A DNA stretch of 14,411 nt from Asticcacaulis sp. (GCF_020217185.1 NZ_JAIWNX010000307.1:1-14411), one strand, 5' to 3'. Shown: positions 1 through 7,038, numbered from the stretch's first letter. Numbers and translations are program-made. The notes: generated from the letters alone by a model not told the origin.

Positions 1-152
1 CCCCCGGCGCGGCCCCCAGCGCGGGCGCAGCCGAACCGGCGGCCCCGGCTGCGGCTCCCGCCCCTGCGGCCGACAGCGATCAGGTCAATGAACTGCGTCA
101 GCAGATCGAGGCCATGAAGGCGCAGATCGACCAGTTGGCGACGCGCAAATAG
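1..152 (+). CDS. C-terminal end of an Ala/Pro-rich coiled-coil protein (partial)
   Basis: The reading frame is open from the left edge to a TAG at 150-152, giving 49 residues. The first half is a low-complexity Ala/Pro/Gly linker. It is followed by a heptad-like tail (NELRQQIEAMKAQIDQLA) ending in TRK. Such a linker plus short C-terminal coiled coil is seen in several alphaproteobacterial proteins, including PhaR-type polyhydroxyalkanoate regulators and phasin-like proteins. The diagnostic N-terminal domain lies outside the window, so I do not name the gene. That the frame is coding is supported by biased GC-rich codons and a clear heptad; the identity is open. Confidence 0.7.
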   Translation, partial: PGAAPSAGAAEPAAPAAAPAPAADSDQVNELRQQIEAMKAQIDQLATRK

Positions 153-181
153 ACTCTGTTTTAAGACTATGGGTGTAGAGT

Positions 182-215
182 GGGCGGGAGCTTCGGTTTT
201 CGCCCCTTTTCTTTT
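182..215 (+). terminator. Weak rho-independent terminator candidate
   Basis: A 5-bp stem (GGGCG at 182-186, CGCCC at 201-205) encloses a 14-nt loop and is followed directly by a C/T-rich tract with two T4 runs. It lies 30 nt after the stop of the first gene. The stem is short, so this could be incidental. Confidence 0.3.
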
Positions 216-224
216 GCCGACAGA

Positions 225-479
225 ATGACGAAAAAGCCCAACCTTCCTGTGCCTGCTGGTCCCGCTGTGGAACACGAACCCTCGTCCACGCGGCGGGTCA
301 ACAAGGCCTATGAGAATGTGGACTATGCGGCGCAGGTGCTGGGCGGCGGCGAAAAGCGCGGCCTGCGCGGCGGGCCGGAGACGCTGGGGCGGGCAAAAAA
401 GACCTATCTGGCGTCCGAATATTCCGGGCCGAACGACCGCCGCCCGGCACCGGGCCGCATCAAGCGCGAGAAGATATAG
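225..479 (+). CDS. Small conserved-looking basic protein, unknown function
   Basis: This is an 84-residue reading frame from an ATG at 225. A longer frame opens at a GTG at 180, but that would place 15 residues over the hairpin/T-tract region, so I prefer 225. No strong Shine-Dalgarno is visible. The protein has no membrane helix or signal peptide. It is rich in Gly, Arg and Lys and looks largely disordered: a central NVDYAAQVLGGGEKRG stretch, then GGPETLGRAKKTY, and a basic C-terminus (RIKREKI). I do not recognise the family. Codon bias matches its neighbours and supports translation. It follows the upstream gene by 72 nt in the same direction and may be transcribed with it. Confidence 0.55.
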   Translation: MTKKPNLPVPAGPAVEHEPSSTRRVNKAYENVDYAAQVLGGGEKRGLRGGPETLGRAKKTYLASEYSGPNDRRPAPGRIKREKI

Positions 480-546
480 GGTTAAGAGTCGTTAAGCCTG
501 CGGCACGGCTTTTGCAACGCGCCCCGCATCTGATGCGGAGCGTCCC

Positions 547-624
547 ATGCCTACCTTGATGCCGATCCTGACCAAGACCTTCGACGTGCTGCTGGTCGCC
601 ACCATCTTCACGCTGTTTACGTAG
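547..624 (+). CDS. Possible 25-residue single-helix membrane peptide
   Basis: A short ATG frame encodes 25 residues: a short N-terminus (MPTLMPILTK) and one hydrophobic segment (FDVLLVATIFTLFT). A GCGGAG about nine bases upstream could act as a weak ribosome binding site; a 6-bp hairpin (CCGCAT/ATGCGG) overlaps it. It stands alone in a gap of about 280 nt between two small genes. In size and layout it recalls the three tandem membrane peptides at 10296-10567, but residue similarity is not convincing. A frame of this length can arise by chance. Confidence 0.3.
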   Translation: MPTLMPILTKTFDVLLVATIFTLFT

Positions 625-759
625 GCGCGATATTTTAGTTGGAAATACCATCCCGCTACGGCACCTCCCCTGAAACAGTTTTCGGCAAAGCGAAATCCGG
701 GAAGATGAGTTGGACGATTGAGTAGTGCCGTCCGGCGTTTCAGCATAAGGGCTTCGAGA

Positions 760-990
760 ATGGACAAGCTACTGTTTGAACTGGCGGATTTGCAAATCTG
801 GCGGCGCGGCAACCGTTATTTTGTGCGCTATGATGCCGGATCGCATCAAGTTGTCATCCGCGAAGATGAAATCAGCGAAACCGAGGCACGCGAAGGGATG
901 AAAAGCGGCGTAGCGGCGGTGAAAATGCTCCATGCCGTGCAAGACAGGCTCATCCAGCAGGGCATCAACCCGTACACTTCAAACCTGTGA
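760..990 (+). CDS. Small cytosolic protein, unknown function
   Basis: This is a 76-residue protein from the ATG at 760; an in-frame alternative start at 718 would add 14 residues of unlikely composition. AAGGG about ten bases upstream is a modest ribosome binding site. The first half (FELADLQIWRRGNRYFVRYD) looks like beta strands with alternating charged and aromatic residues. It is followed by VVIREDEISETEAREGM and a helical C-terminus (VAAVKMLHAVQDRLIQQG). There is no signal peptide or membrane helix, and no family I can name. It ends only 3 nt before the stop of the convergent membrane-protein gene, leaving no room for a conventional terminator. Confidence 0.6.
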   Translation: MDKLLFELADLQIWRRGNRYFVRYDAGSHQVVIREDEISETEAREGMKSGVAAVKMLHAVQDRLIQQGINPYTSNL

Positions 991-993
991 CGC

Positions 994-1449
994 TCAGCCA
1001 AATTCCAGATCGCGGCGGGCGGTGATGATGGTCACGATAAAGCCGGCCAGCACATCGAGCAGCGTCATGGTGGTGAGCAGGAAGAAGGTCGACGTGCCAA
1101 ACGGGCGCAGCAGCAGAAACTCGACCAGACAGATGATAAACAGCACCATCGACAGCGAGTGATTGACGATGGCCACGCTGTCCGAACGGGTCGATTTCAG
1201 AAGCTCGAAAAACAGCATGATCAGGCCGATAAACACCACCACATCGCCGGTGGAGATCAGCCACTTCGTCCCGGCCGACGGCATGGGCACGCTGAACAGC
1301 ACGTGGCTCAGGCCATTATAGGCGGAATTGGCGTCGCTGCCGAACATGTGGAACAGGGCGACGATATTATACACCGCAACGGGAATGGCCAGCATCGGGA
1401 AGGCCGTCAGAATCCCCCCCTCGTCCTTCTTGGCCGGTGCATTCGCCAT
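994..1449 (-). CDS. Four-helix inner-membrane protein, unknown function
   Basis: With the start at 1449 the protein has 151 residues. Four hydrophobic segments are visible: ILTAFPMLAIPVAVYNIVAL, LISTGDVVVFIGLIMLFFEL, LSMVLFIICLVEFLLL and FFLLTTMTLLDVLAGFIVTI. N- and C-termini are short and charged, predicted cytosolic. Two further in-frame ATGs lie upstream, at 1515 and 1590. The 1590 start would overlap the end of the GT2 gene by about 49 nt and add a Pro/Gly-rich leader. I chose 1449 because GGGGAAG lies a few bases before it. The gene runs downstream of and co-directional with the GT2 glycosyltransferase, so both are probably on one transcript. A link to the sugar-lipid pathway is inferred from position only. 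Confidence 0.65.
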   Translation of the reverse strand: MANAPAKKDEGGILTAFPMLAIPVAVYNIVALFHMFGSDANSAYNGLSHVLFSVPMPSAGTKWLISTGDVVVFIGLIMLFFELLKSTRSDSVAIVNHSLSMVLFIICLVEFLLLRPFGTSTFFLLTTMTLLDVLAGFIVTIITARRDLEFG

Positions 1450-1541
1450 GTGCTTCCCCGTTTGCGAGATGACTGCTGTACCTACTACCGCGTTTCGCTG
1501 TTCCTGACTAGCCATCCCGTTAACCCCGTTCTCAGAGAGGT

Positions 1542-2273
1542 CTAAACCTCCGTGGTCCGCCCCGGCAGGCGGCGGCGGCTGTTCAGCCACATGACGCCCG
1601 GCAGGTCGGTCAGCGCGTTCTTCAGGCGGCCCCAGTTGGTGTATTTGGAGCTGCCCGTCGTGCGCAGGCGGTCATCGACCGGTTCAAAAAGCGTAACATA
1701 GCCTTCGCGGTTGACCAAGGCCGGGATGTAGCGGTGCATATTGTCGAAATAGGGCAGACGCAGAAACAGGTCGCGGCGAATGGCCTTGATACCGCAGCCG
1801 GTGTCGTTTGAGCCGTCTTTCAGCAGGTTCCTGCGGATGCCGTTGGCCCAGCGCGAGGCCCATTTCTTTGAGGCCGTGTCCTGACGGCGGCGGCGCTCAC
1901 CGGCGACCATGCCCACGCTGGTATCGGCGGCCATCAGCATCTGCGCCACCTTCAGAACGTCCGAAGCCGGGTTCTGACCATCACCGTCCATCATGGCGAT
2001 GATGTCACCGCGCGCATGAAGCACGCCCGTGAACACGCCGCCCGACTTACCCACATTGTTTTCATGGCGGATGACGCGCAGTTCCGGCACCGAGGCTTTC
2101 AACCCGCTCAGCACCTGCGGCGTCGCGTCTGTCGATTTATCGTCCACAAACACCAGCTCGTAATTCCCGGCCCCAAGGCCCGCGTCAAACACGCTTTTCA
2201 GCTCCTGCACCACCTGCGGGGTGGCCCCCTCTTCATTGTGGACGGCAACGACGACGGACACGGGTACGGACAT
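1542..2273 (-). CDS. GT2 glycosyltransferase, DPM1/ArnC-like polyprenyl-phosphate sugar synthase
   Basis: A 243-residue family 2 glycosyltransferase. The GT-A fold is shown by the N-terminal strand SVVVAVHNEEG, the nucleotide-binding FVDDKSTDATPQVL, the NVGKSGGVFTGVLHARGD helix and the metal-binding DxD in MDGDGQNP. Further on are the acceptor-side motifs typical of dolichol-phosphate-mannose-synthase relatives: NDTGCGIKAIRRD, LPYFDNMHRYIPAL and GSSKYTNWGRLKNA. Such enzymes move a sugar from a nucleotide donor to a polyprenyl phosphate on the cytosolic membrane face. Unlike GtrB/ArnC it has no C-terminal membrane helices, so it is a soluble or peripheral form. Its divergent partner is an ArnT-type transferase that would use the lipid-linked sugar. 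The sugar itself cannot be read from sequence. The ATG at 2273 has only a weak ribosome binding site. Confidence 0.88.
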   Translation of the reverse strand: MSVPVSVVVAVHNEEGATPQVVQELKSVFDAGLGAGNYELVFVDDKSTDATPQVLSGLKASVPELRVIRHENNVGKSGGVFTGVLHARGDIIAMMDGDGQNPASDVLKVAQMLMAADTSVGMVAGERRRRQDTASKKWASRWANGIRRNLLKDGSNDTGCGIKAIRRDLFLRLPYFDNMHRYIPALVNREGYVTLFEPVDDRLRTTGSSKYTNWGRLKNALTDLPGVMWLNSRRRLPGRTTEV

Positions 2274-2459
2274 GGATGAGCGGCTCTTTGCGGGAAAGGG
2301 AGGCGTGGTCGGCGCGACCAGCGGTAATATGAGTCTGGCGTCTTATCAGGTTTGCGGTTAAGCGTAAACCGAACACCCCCTCATCAGGAGTCCGGTGCCC
2401 CGCCGCACCCGGATTTCGCGCCTGTGAGGCCGCTTTGCCCCTGTGAGCCCGCTTTGCCT
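2274..2459. promoter_or_regulatory. Divergent control region between the GT2 and ArnT-like genes
   Basis: This 186-nt gap must carry promoters for both divergent genes. It contains two small hairpins: TGGTCG/CGACCA (around 2307-2321) with a 3-nt loop, and an 8-bp stem at 2349-2370 (GGTTT...AAACC with one G-U pair). It also holds the tandem repeat listed separately. I see no convincing -35/-10 pair on either strand. Confidence 0.4.
2421..2458 (+). repeat. 19-bp tandem direct repeat abutting a start codon
   Basis: Two adjacent 19-nt copies, CCTGTGAGGCCGCTTTGCC (2421-2439) and CCTGTGAGCCCGCTTTGCC (2440-2458), differ at one base. The second ends one base before the ATG at 2460. The period is not a multiple of three, so gain or loss of a unit would change the frame of any upstream start. 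Confidence 0.85.
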
Positions 2460-4148
2460 ATGTCCAGCAAGACCTTCTCCCCCCTGAGCCCTGATCTGCG
2501 CGGCCCGCTGCTGGCGGCGATCATCGCTTTTCTGGTTGGCCTGCCCTGCGCCCTGCTGATCCCGCCGCTCGACCGCGACGAATCGCGCTTCGCTCAAGCC
2601 TCCAGCCAGATGCTGGAATCGAAGGACTTCATCAATATCAGCTATCAGGACCGCCCGCGGCACAAGAAGCCGGTCGGCATCCACTGGCTTCAGGCCGCTT
2701 CGACCGCGCTGACCTCTGACGTGGCGGCGCGGGACATCCTCTCCTACCGCTGGCCGTCGCTGTTTGGCGCGGCCTTGGCGGCCTTTGCCATGAGCTGGGG
2801 CGCGGGTTTCCTGTTTGACCGCCGGCAGGGGCTGATCGCCGGGGTACTGTTCGGCGTCTCCTTCCTGTTGTCCAGCGAAGCCTTTATCGCCAAGACCGAT
2901 GCGGTGCTGTGCGGTCTGACCACCCTGTTCCTGATGGCGCTGGCGCGCATCTACGTCACCTATCGTCAGCGCACAGACCTCAGCGAAAAGCCCAAACTGA
3001 CGAAGTACAAGCTGATCTTCTGGCTGGCCTTTGGCGGCTCGGTCCTGATCAAGGGACCGATCGGGCCGATGATGTTCGCCGCCACGGCGCTGGCGCTGTT
3101 GGGCTGGGATCTGAAGGCCAAGGTGCCCGGTGCCGCCGACTGGCTGAAACACCTCGGCTGGACGTGGGGGCTGCTGATCACCGCCCTGATCGTCGGGCCG
3201 TGGGCCATCGCCATCACCATAGCCACCGACGGCGGCTTCTGGGGTACGGCCATCGGCGACGACTTTGCGCCCAAGCTGGTGTCGGGGTCCGAGGGTCATT
3301 TCGCCTGGCCCGGCTATCATACGCTGGCCCTGCCGCTTCTGTTCTTCCCCTTAAGCTTCCTTCTGGGCGGCGCGCTGCAAACGGCCCTGACGCGCTATGC
3401 GGAGCCCGCCGTGCGCTTTGCCATCTGCTGGTTCGTGCCGGGCTTCCTGATCTTTGAAGCCTCACCCACCAAGCTGGTCCACTATCCGCTGCCGACCTAT
3501 GGCGGTCTGGTGCTGCTGGCGGTGCTGGGGCTGTCGATCCCGCTGAAGACCTGGGCCAAGGTGATGAACACCGGGCTGGGCCTGTTCGGTGGCTTCCTGA
3601 TCACCGCCATCGCCGCCTATGGCCTGTCGGAGTTTGGTCATGCCGGCGTGGCGGTTCTGGTCACCATCGTGGCTGCGGCGGCGCTGCTGATCGGGGGTCT
3701 GGCGGCGCTGTTCCTGTGGCGTCAGCATATGAACACGGCGCTGGCCTGTCTGATCGGCGCAGGCGTGGTGGCGCACCTCGGCTTCGTCGCCACCCTGTCG
3801 GAGCTTAAGCCCCTGTGGATGTCGCGTAATCTCGAAGCGGCGCTGGTCGAAACCGGCCTCGATCCGCGCAAGGGCCTGCAACCGGGCCCGGTGGCGACGC
3901 TGGGCTATGCCGAACCGTCCTTCGTCTTTGCCATGGGCACGGAAACCGAGCTGGCCGACACGCCGGAACAGGCCGCCGCCGCCCTGCTGCAAGGGCGTCC
4001 GGTGTGCGTCGAAGGCCGCCACGACGCGGAGTTCCGCAAGGCCGTCAGCGCCGCCGGTCTGAGGCCGCGCGCTGTCAAAACCATCGAGGGCTATAACTAC
4101 TCGAACGGCGACCCTGTGAAGATCACGCTGTATCAGTTGCAGAAGTAA
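2460..4148 (+). CDS. ArnT-like (GT83) membrane glycosyltransferase
   Basis: A 562-residue multi-helix membrane protein, close to the usual ArnT length of about 550. After the first helix (LLAAIIAFLVGLPCALLIPP) comes the hallmark periplasmic loop LDRDESRFAQASSQMLES, then DRPRHKKPVGIHWLQA. These match the ArnT/PMT-type DE...RYAE and KPP...YWL motifs, where the acidic pair is catalytic. About ten more hydrophobic segments follow, then a soluble C-terminal domain. Family members take a sugar from a polyprenyl phosphate outside the inner membrane and place it on lipid A or another acceptor. The divergent GT2 gene would make the donor. Caulobacter lipid A is known to carry galacturonic acid, so that sugar is possible but unproven here. 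The frame is open back to a TTG at 2352 and includes a GTG at 2424; I prefer 2460 because it places helix 1 as in ArnT. No good ribosome binding site is visible. Confidence 0.85.
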   Translation: MSSKTFSPLSPDLRGPLLAAIIAFLVGLPCALLIPPLDRDESRFAQASSQMLESKDFINISYQDRPRHKKPVGIHWLQAASTALTSDVAARDILSYRWPSLFGAALAAFAMSWGAGFLFDRRQGLIAGVLFGVSFLLSSEAFIAKTDAVLCGLTTLFLMALARIYVTYRQRTDLSEKPKLTKYKLIFWLAFGGSVLIKGPIGPMMFAATALALLGWDLKAKVPGAADWLKHLGWTWGLLITALIVGPWAIAITIATDGGFWGTAIGDDFAPKLVSGSEGHFAWPGYHTLALPLLFFPLSFLLGGALQTALTRYAEPAVRFAICWFVPGFLIFEASPTKLVHYPLPTYGGLVLLAVLGLSIPLKTWAKVMNTGLGLFGGFLITAIAAYGLSEFGHAGVAVLVTIVAAAALLIGGLAALFLWRQHMNTALACLIGAGVVAHLGFVATLSELKPLWMSRNLEAALVETGLDPRKGLQPGPVATLGYAEPSFVFAMGTETELADTPEQAAAALLQGRPVCVEGRHDAEFRKAVSAAGLRPRAVKTIEGYNYSNGDPVKITLYQLQK

Positions 4149-4179
4149 GCGAAGGGTCGCGCCAGCTCCTTACGTATCA

Positions 4180-4206
4180 CCTCTGTAATAAAGACAGAGG
4201 AGGCGT
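4180..4206 (+). promoter_or_regulatory. Hairpin overlapping a ribosome binding site
   Basis: A perfect 7-bp stem (CCTCTGT at 4180-4186, ACAGAGG at 4194-4200) with a 7-nt loop overlaps the start of the strong Shine-Dalgarno GAGGAGG just before the ATG at 4208. Folding would partly cover the ribosome site, so it may tune translation of the DUF1800 gene. It could also be chance. Confidence 0.4.
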
Positions 4207-4207
4207 C

Positions 4208-5647
4208 ATGAGCCCGGACACACGAGCCGCCATCGCGTTCAGCCGTTTCGGATTGGGCATCACGCCCAGGGGCCTCGGCGCGGCCTCCGGTGAGGCGCGC
4301 GAAGCGCTGCTGGCGGAACTGAAATCCCCCCCGACCCTCAGCATGAGCCTGAGCGACGCGCAGCGCGATCTGGGCTTTTCCAGCGCCCTGCCGCCGACGC
4401 CGGAACTGCTCACTCAGTTGGCCGCCTATAACCGCGCCCGTAAAGAGCGGCGCGAGATCAAGGCGCAAAACCAGACACCCGCGCCAGACATCCCGTCAAT
4501 GGCCGCCCCCGATATGGCGGGCAAACAGCCGCCCCTGATGGACGATCAGCGACTGCCGCAGGCCGTCAGCTTTGCCGAGGTCGCCGCCCGGCTGAAGGTC
4601 TGGGGCGACGCCCGCATCGGTTTCCATGAGCGGCTGGTGATGTTCTGGGCCAATCACTTCGCCGTGTCAGTCGATAAGGGCCTGCCTGTGCGCGTGCTGG
4701 CCGGGGCCTATGAGCGCGAGGCGATCCGTCCACACATTACCGGCCGCTTCCGCGACCTGTTGCTGGCCGCCGAGCGCCATCCGGCCATGCAGGTTTATCT
4801 GGATAATGACGCCTCGATCGGGCCGAACGCCCGCGCCAACCGCAATGGCAAGCGCGGCCTGAATGAGAATCTGGCGCGTGAAATCCTCGAACTGCACACG
4901 CTGGGCGTCAATGGCGGCTACACGCAGGCCGATGTGACGCGCTTTGCCAAGGTGATTACCGGCTGGGGGATCAACCGCAGCGGTCAGGGCGACGGCTTCC
5001 GCTTCAACCCCAATGCCCACGAGCCGGGCCCGCAGACGATCCTGGGCAAGACCTATGCCGATGACGGCGAAGCGCAGGGCATCCGCGTGCTCGAAGACCT
5101 CGCCCGCCATCCGGCGACCGCCAAGCACATCGCCACCAAGCTGGTGCGCCACTTCGTCAGCGATCAGCCGCCACCGGCTCTGGTCGATCGGGTGAGCCAG
5201 CGGTTCCTTGAGACCGACGGCGACCTCAGCGCCGTCTATGCGACCCTGATCGCCGCCGAGGAGAGCTGGAGCGCGCCGCGCGCCAAGCTGCGGACCCCGC
5301 AGGAATATGTGATCGCCAGCCTGCGGGCGCTCGATACGCCGATCCAGCCGCAGCGCTTCCTGCAAACCCTGCGCGTGCTGGGTCAGCCCCTGTGGCAGCC
5401 GCCCGGCCCCAACGGCTTTTCCGATCTGGCCAGCGTCTGGGCCACACCTGAAGGCCTGAACAACCGCCTCGACCTCGCCTACCAGTTATCGGAGCGGCTG
5501 GCTGAACGGACCGATCCGCGCGTCTTTGCCGAAGAGCGGCTGAAAGGCCTGATCTCCGAGACCACCCGCCGTTCGGTCGCCCTGGCCGAAACCCGTCCGC
5601 AGGGCCTGGCCCTCGTGCTCCTCTCCCCCGAATTCATGAGGCGTTAG
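4208..5647 (+). CDS. DUF1800 family protein
   Basis: A 479-residue DUF1800 protein. Family motifs appear in order: RFGLG near residue 13, MFWANHFAVS, the strongly conserved NENLAREILELHTLGV followed by GGYTQADV and ITGWG, then HEPGPQTILGKTY, KHIATKLVRHFVSD, and PLWQPPGPNGF near the C-terminus. Biochemical function is unknown. The gene is very often next to a DUF1501 gene, as here, suggesting a shared process in the envelope. No clear signal peptide is present at this start (MSPDTRAAIAFSRFGLG), unlike its partner. The start is fixed by a near-perfect Shine-Dalgarno (GAGGAGG). It lies 59 nt after the ArnT-like gene and could be cotranscribed with it, though the functions look unrelated. Confidence 0.93.
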   Translation: MSPDTRAAIAFSRFGLGITPRGLGAASGEAREALLAELKSPPTLSMSLSDAQRDLGFSSALPPTPELLTQLAAYNRARKERREIKAQNQTPAPDIPSMAAPDMAGKQPPLMDDQRLPQAVSFAEVAARLKVWGDARIGFHERLVMFWANHFAVSVDKGLPVRVLAGAYEREAIRPHITGRFRDLLLAAERHPAMQVYLDNDASIGPNARANRNGKRGLNENLAREILELHTLGVNGGYTQADVTRFAKVITGWGINRSGQGDGFRFNPNAHEPGPQTILGKTYADDGEAQGIRVLEDLARHPATAKHIATKLVRHFVSDQPPPALVDRVSQRFLETDGDLSAVYATLIAAEESWSAPRAKLRTPQEYVIASLRALDTPIQPQRFLQTLRVLGQPLWQPPGPNGFSDLASVWATPEGLNNRLDLAYQLSERLAERTDPRVFAEERLKGLISETTRRSVALAETRPQGLALVLLSPEFMRR

Positions 5648-5685
5648 CGCCCGTATGGCTGCGCCACACCGGCGCTAACATTTTT
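5643..5685 (+). terminator. Possible intrinsic terminator or attenuator after the DUF1800 gene
   Basis: A perfect 9-bp inverted repeat (GTTAGCGCC at 5643-5651, GGCGCTAAC at 5671-5679) spans the DUF1800 stop codon and is followed one base later by a T5 run. The 19-nt loop is long for a strong terminator. It could lower readthrough into the DUF1501 gene, which lies 94 nt downstream. Confidence 0.45.
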
Positions 5686-5691
5686 GCTGAC

Positions 5692-5735
5692 GCGCTTTTG
5701 AATCCGAAAAGTGCGTCCCACTTTTCGGAAAGCGC
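5692..5735 (+). repeat. 44-nt REP-type palindrome, copy A
   Basis: The inner stem is perfect: CCGAAAAGTG (5704-5713) pairs with CACTTTTCGG (5719-5728) around the loop CGTCC. Outer arms GCGCTTT (5692-5698) and AAAGCGC (5729-5735) add seven pairs, leaving a 5-nt bulge on the left. It aligns without gaps to the 44-nt palindrome at 9965-10008 at 30 of 44 positions, sharing GCGC ends, an AAAA run and CACTTTT. Similar short palindromes are abundant in rhizobia and relatives. It sits immediately before the DUF1501 start and may affect its translation. Confidence 0.75.
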
Positions 5736-5741
5736 TTGAAA

Positions 5742-6911
5742 ATGATCGACCGCCGCTCCTTCCTCGTTGCCTCCACCGGCCTTTTTGCTTCGGCTGTGCT
5801 GCCGCAGAGCGCCTTTGCCGCGGGACGCGATCCGCGCTTCATCGTCATCATCCTGCGCGGCGCGCTCGATGGCCTCGCCGCCGTGCCACCAGTCGGTGAC
5901 CCAGACTTCGCCGCCCTGCGTCCCCCGGCGTGGGAGGGCGAGGCCCTGCCGCTCAACGGGTTTTTTGCCCTGAACCCGGCTATGCCCAACCTGAAACGCC
6001 TCTATGGCGCGGGTCAGGCGGCGATCGTCCACGCCTCGGCCACCCCCTATCGCAACCGCTCGCACTTCGACGGGCAGGACGTGCTGGAGTCGGGCTTTGA
6101 TGTGCCCGGCCACGCCGATACGGGCTGGCTCAACCGCCTGATCCTGTCGCTGGGGCAAGGGTCAAAGATCGGCGCCGCGCAAAAATCCCTGTCGGTTGGT
6201 ACGCTGACGCCGCTGGTCATCCGCGGCGAAGCGCCGCTGCTCGGCTGGGCCCCGCAACAGTTGAAGGCCGCCGATCCCGACCTCGCCCCGCGCCTGTTGC
6301 GCCTCTATGGCGAGACTGACCCGGCCCTGATGACCGTGCTGCAAGAAGGCATCGACACCGGCAAGATCGCGTCCGGCATGAACCCGATGATGGGCGGCGG
6401 CGGCCCGGCCGGGGCCATGGTCGATATGGCCAAGGGGGCGGCGGCCCTGATGGGGCGCGACGACGGCCCGCGTATCGCCGCCATGGCTTTCGATGGCTGG
6501 GACACCCACACCGCCGAACAGCGCCGCCTGACGCAGCTTCTGGGCGGCCTCGATCAGTCTCTGGCCGCTTTTGAACAGGGTCTGGGGGCGAAATGGGCCG
6601 ACACGGTGGTGCTGGTGGCGACCGAATTTGGCCGCACGGCGCGCTTTAACGGCACGCAGGGCTCCGACCACGGTCAGGCGACTACGGCCTTCCTTGCTGG
6701 CGGTGCGGTGAAGGGCGGGCGCGTCATCGCTGACTGGCCGGGGCTGAAGGCCGCGCAACTCTACGAAGGGCGCGACCTCACCCCGACCACGGACCTGCGC
6801 GCTGTGGTGATGGGCGTGGCCCGCGACCATCTGGGGGCCGATGTGCGCCGGCTACAGACCGACGTCTTCCCCGGCGCGCTGAGCGTCAAACCGCTGGACG
6901 GGCTCGTGTAA
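5742..6911 (+). CDS. DUF1501 family protein with Tat signal peptide
   Basis: A 389-residue DUF1501 protein. The N-terminus MIDRRSFLVASTGLFASAVL, ending in an Ala-x-Ala site (SAFA), is a twin-arginine (RRSFL) export signal, so the mature protein should be periplasmic or envelope-bound after folding in the cytosol. The mature part starts RFIVIILRGALDGLAAVPP, the usual DUF1501 opening. It also has DGWDTHTAEQ, TEFGRTARFNG, GSDHGQATTAFLAGG and VIADWPGL. The family belongs to the alkaline-phosphatase/sulfatase-like fold; no substrate is established. I use the ATG at 5742 because it places the RR motif correctly. It is preceded by a REP palindrome rather than a strong ribosome site. It is co-oriented with the DUF1800 gene, its common genomic partner. 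Confidence 0.93.
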   Translation: MIDRRSFLVASTGLFASAVLPQSAFAAGRDPRFIVIILRGALDGLAAVPPVGDPDFAALRPPAWEGEALPLNGFFALNPAMPNLKRLYGAGQAAIVHASATPYRNRSHFDGQDVLESGFDVPGHADTGWLNRLILSLGQGSKIGAAQKSLSVGTLTPLVIRGEAPLLGWAPQQLKAADPDLAPRLLRLYGETDPALMTVLQEGIDTGKIASGMNPMMGGGGPAGAMVDMAKGAAALMGRDDGPRIAAMAFDGWDTHTAEQRRLTQLLGGLDQSLAAFEQGLGAKWADTVVLVATEFGRTARFNGTQGSDHGQATTAFLAGGAVKGGRVIADWPGLKAAQLYEGRDLTPTTDLRAVVMGVARDHLGADVRRLQTDVFPGALSVKPLDGLV

Positions 6912-6948
6912 TACCAACGGCCGAAGATGCTGACGCATCCGGCCGTTG
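6911..6948. repeat. Palindromic extragenic element 1 of 3
   Basis: CAACGGCCG (6915-6923) pairs with CGGCCGTTG (6940-6948). Inside, GATGC pairs with GCATC around a TGAC loop, with a two-base AA bulge, giving 14 pairs in all. It begins one base after the DUF1501 stop and is preceded by ATAC, so the left edge reads ATACCAA. No U-tract follows on either strand, so it is not a classical intrinsic terminator, but a stem this strong would stall or stabilise an RNA end. Confidence 0.75.
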
Positions 6949-6954
6949 AAAACT

Positions 6955-6995
6955 CGAGACTGTCTCATATGTGTCAGAAACATGAGACAGTCTCG
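6955..6995. repeat. Palindromic extragenic element 2 of 3
   Basis: A perfect 14-bp inverted repeat, CGAGACTGTCTCAT (6955-6968) and ATGAGACAGTCTCG (6982-6995), encloses a 13-nt loop. Each arm itself contains a small palindrome (GAGACTGTCTC). No U-tract follows. It lies between the other two hairpins in the gap between convergent genes. Confidence 0.8.
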
Positions 6996-7001
6996 AAAGG
7001 C

Positions 7002-7034
7002 ATACCAAGAGTCATTTTCAATGACCCTTGGTAT
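7002..7034. repeat. Palindromic extragenic element 3 of 3
   Basis: ATACCAAG (7002-7009) pairs with CTTGGTAT (7027-7034). After one A/C mismatch, GTCATT (7011-7016) pairs with AATGAC (7020-7025) around a TTC loop. It ends 4 nt after the ABC-transporter stop on the minus strand, so it would form the 3' end of that mRNA. Confidence 0.8.
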
Positions 7035-7038
7035 AAGA

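Noticed and set aside
2358..3320. A 320-residue minus-strand frame
   Set aside because: Antisense to the ArnT-like gene; low-complexity Gln/Gly/Arg composition and no recognisable domain.
4667..5365. A 232-residue minus-strand frame
   Set aside because: Antisense to the DUF1800 gene, whose family motifs are unmistakable on the plus strand.
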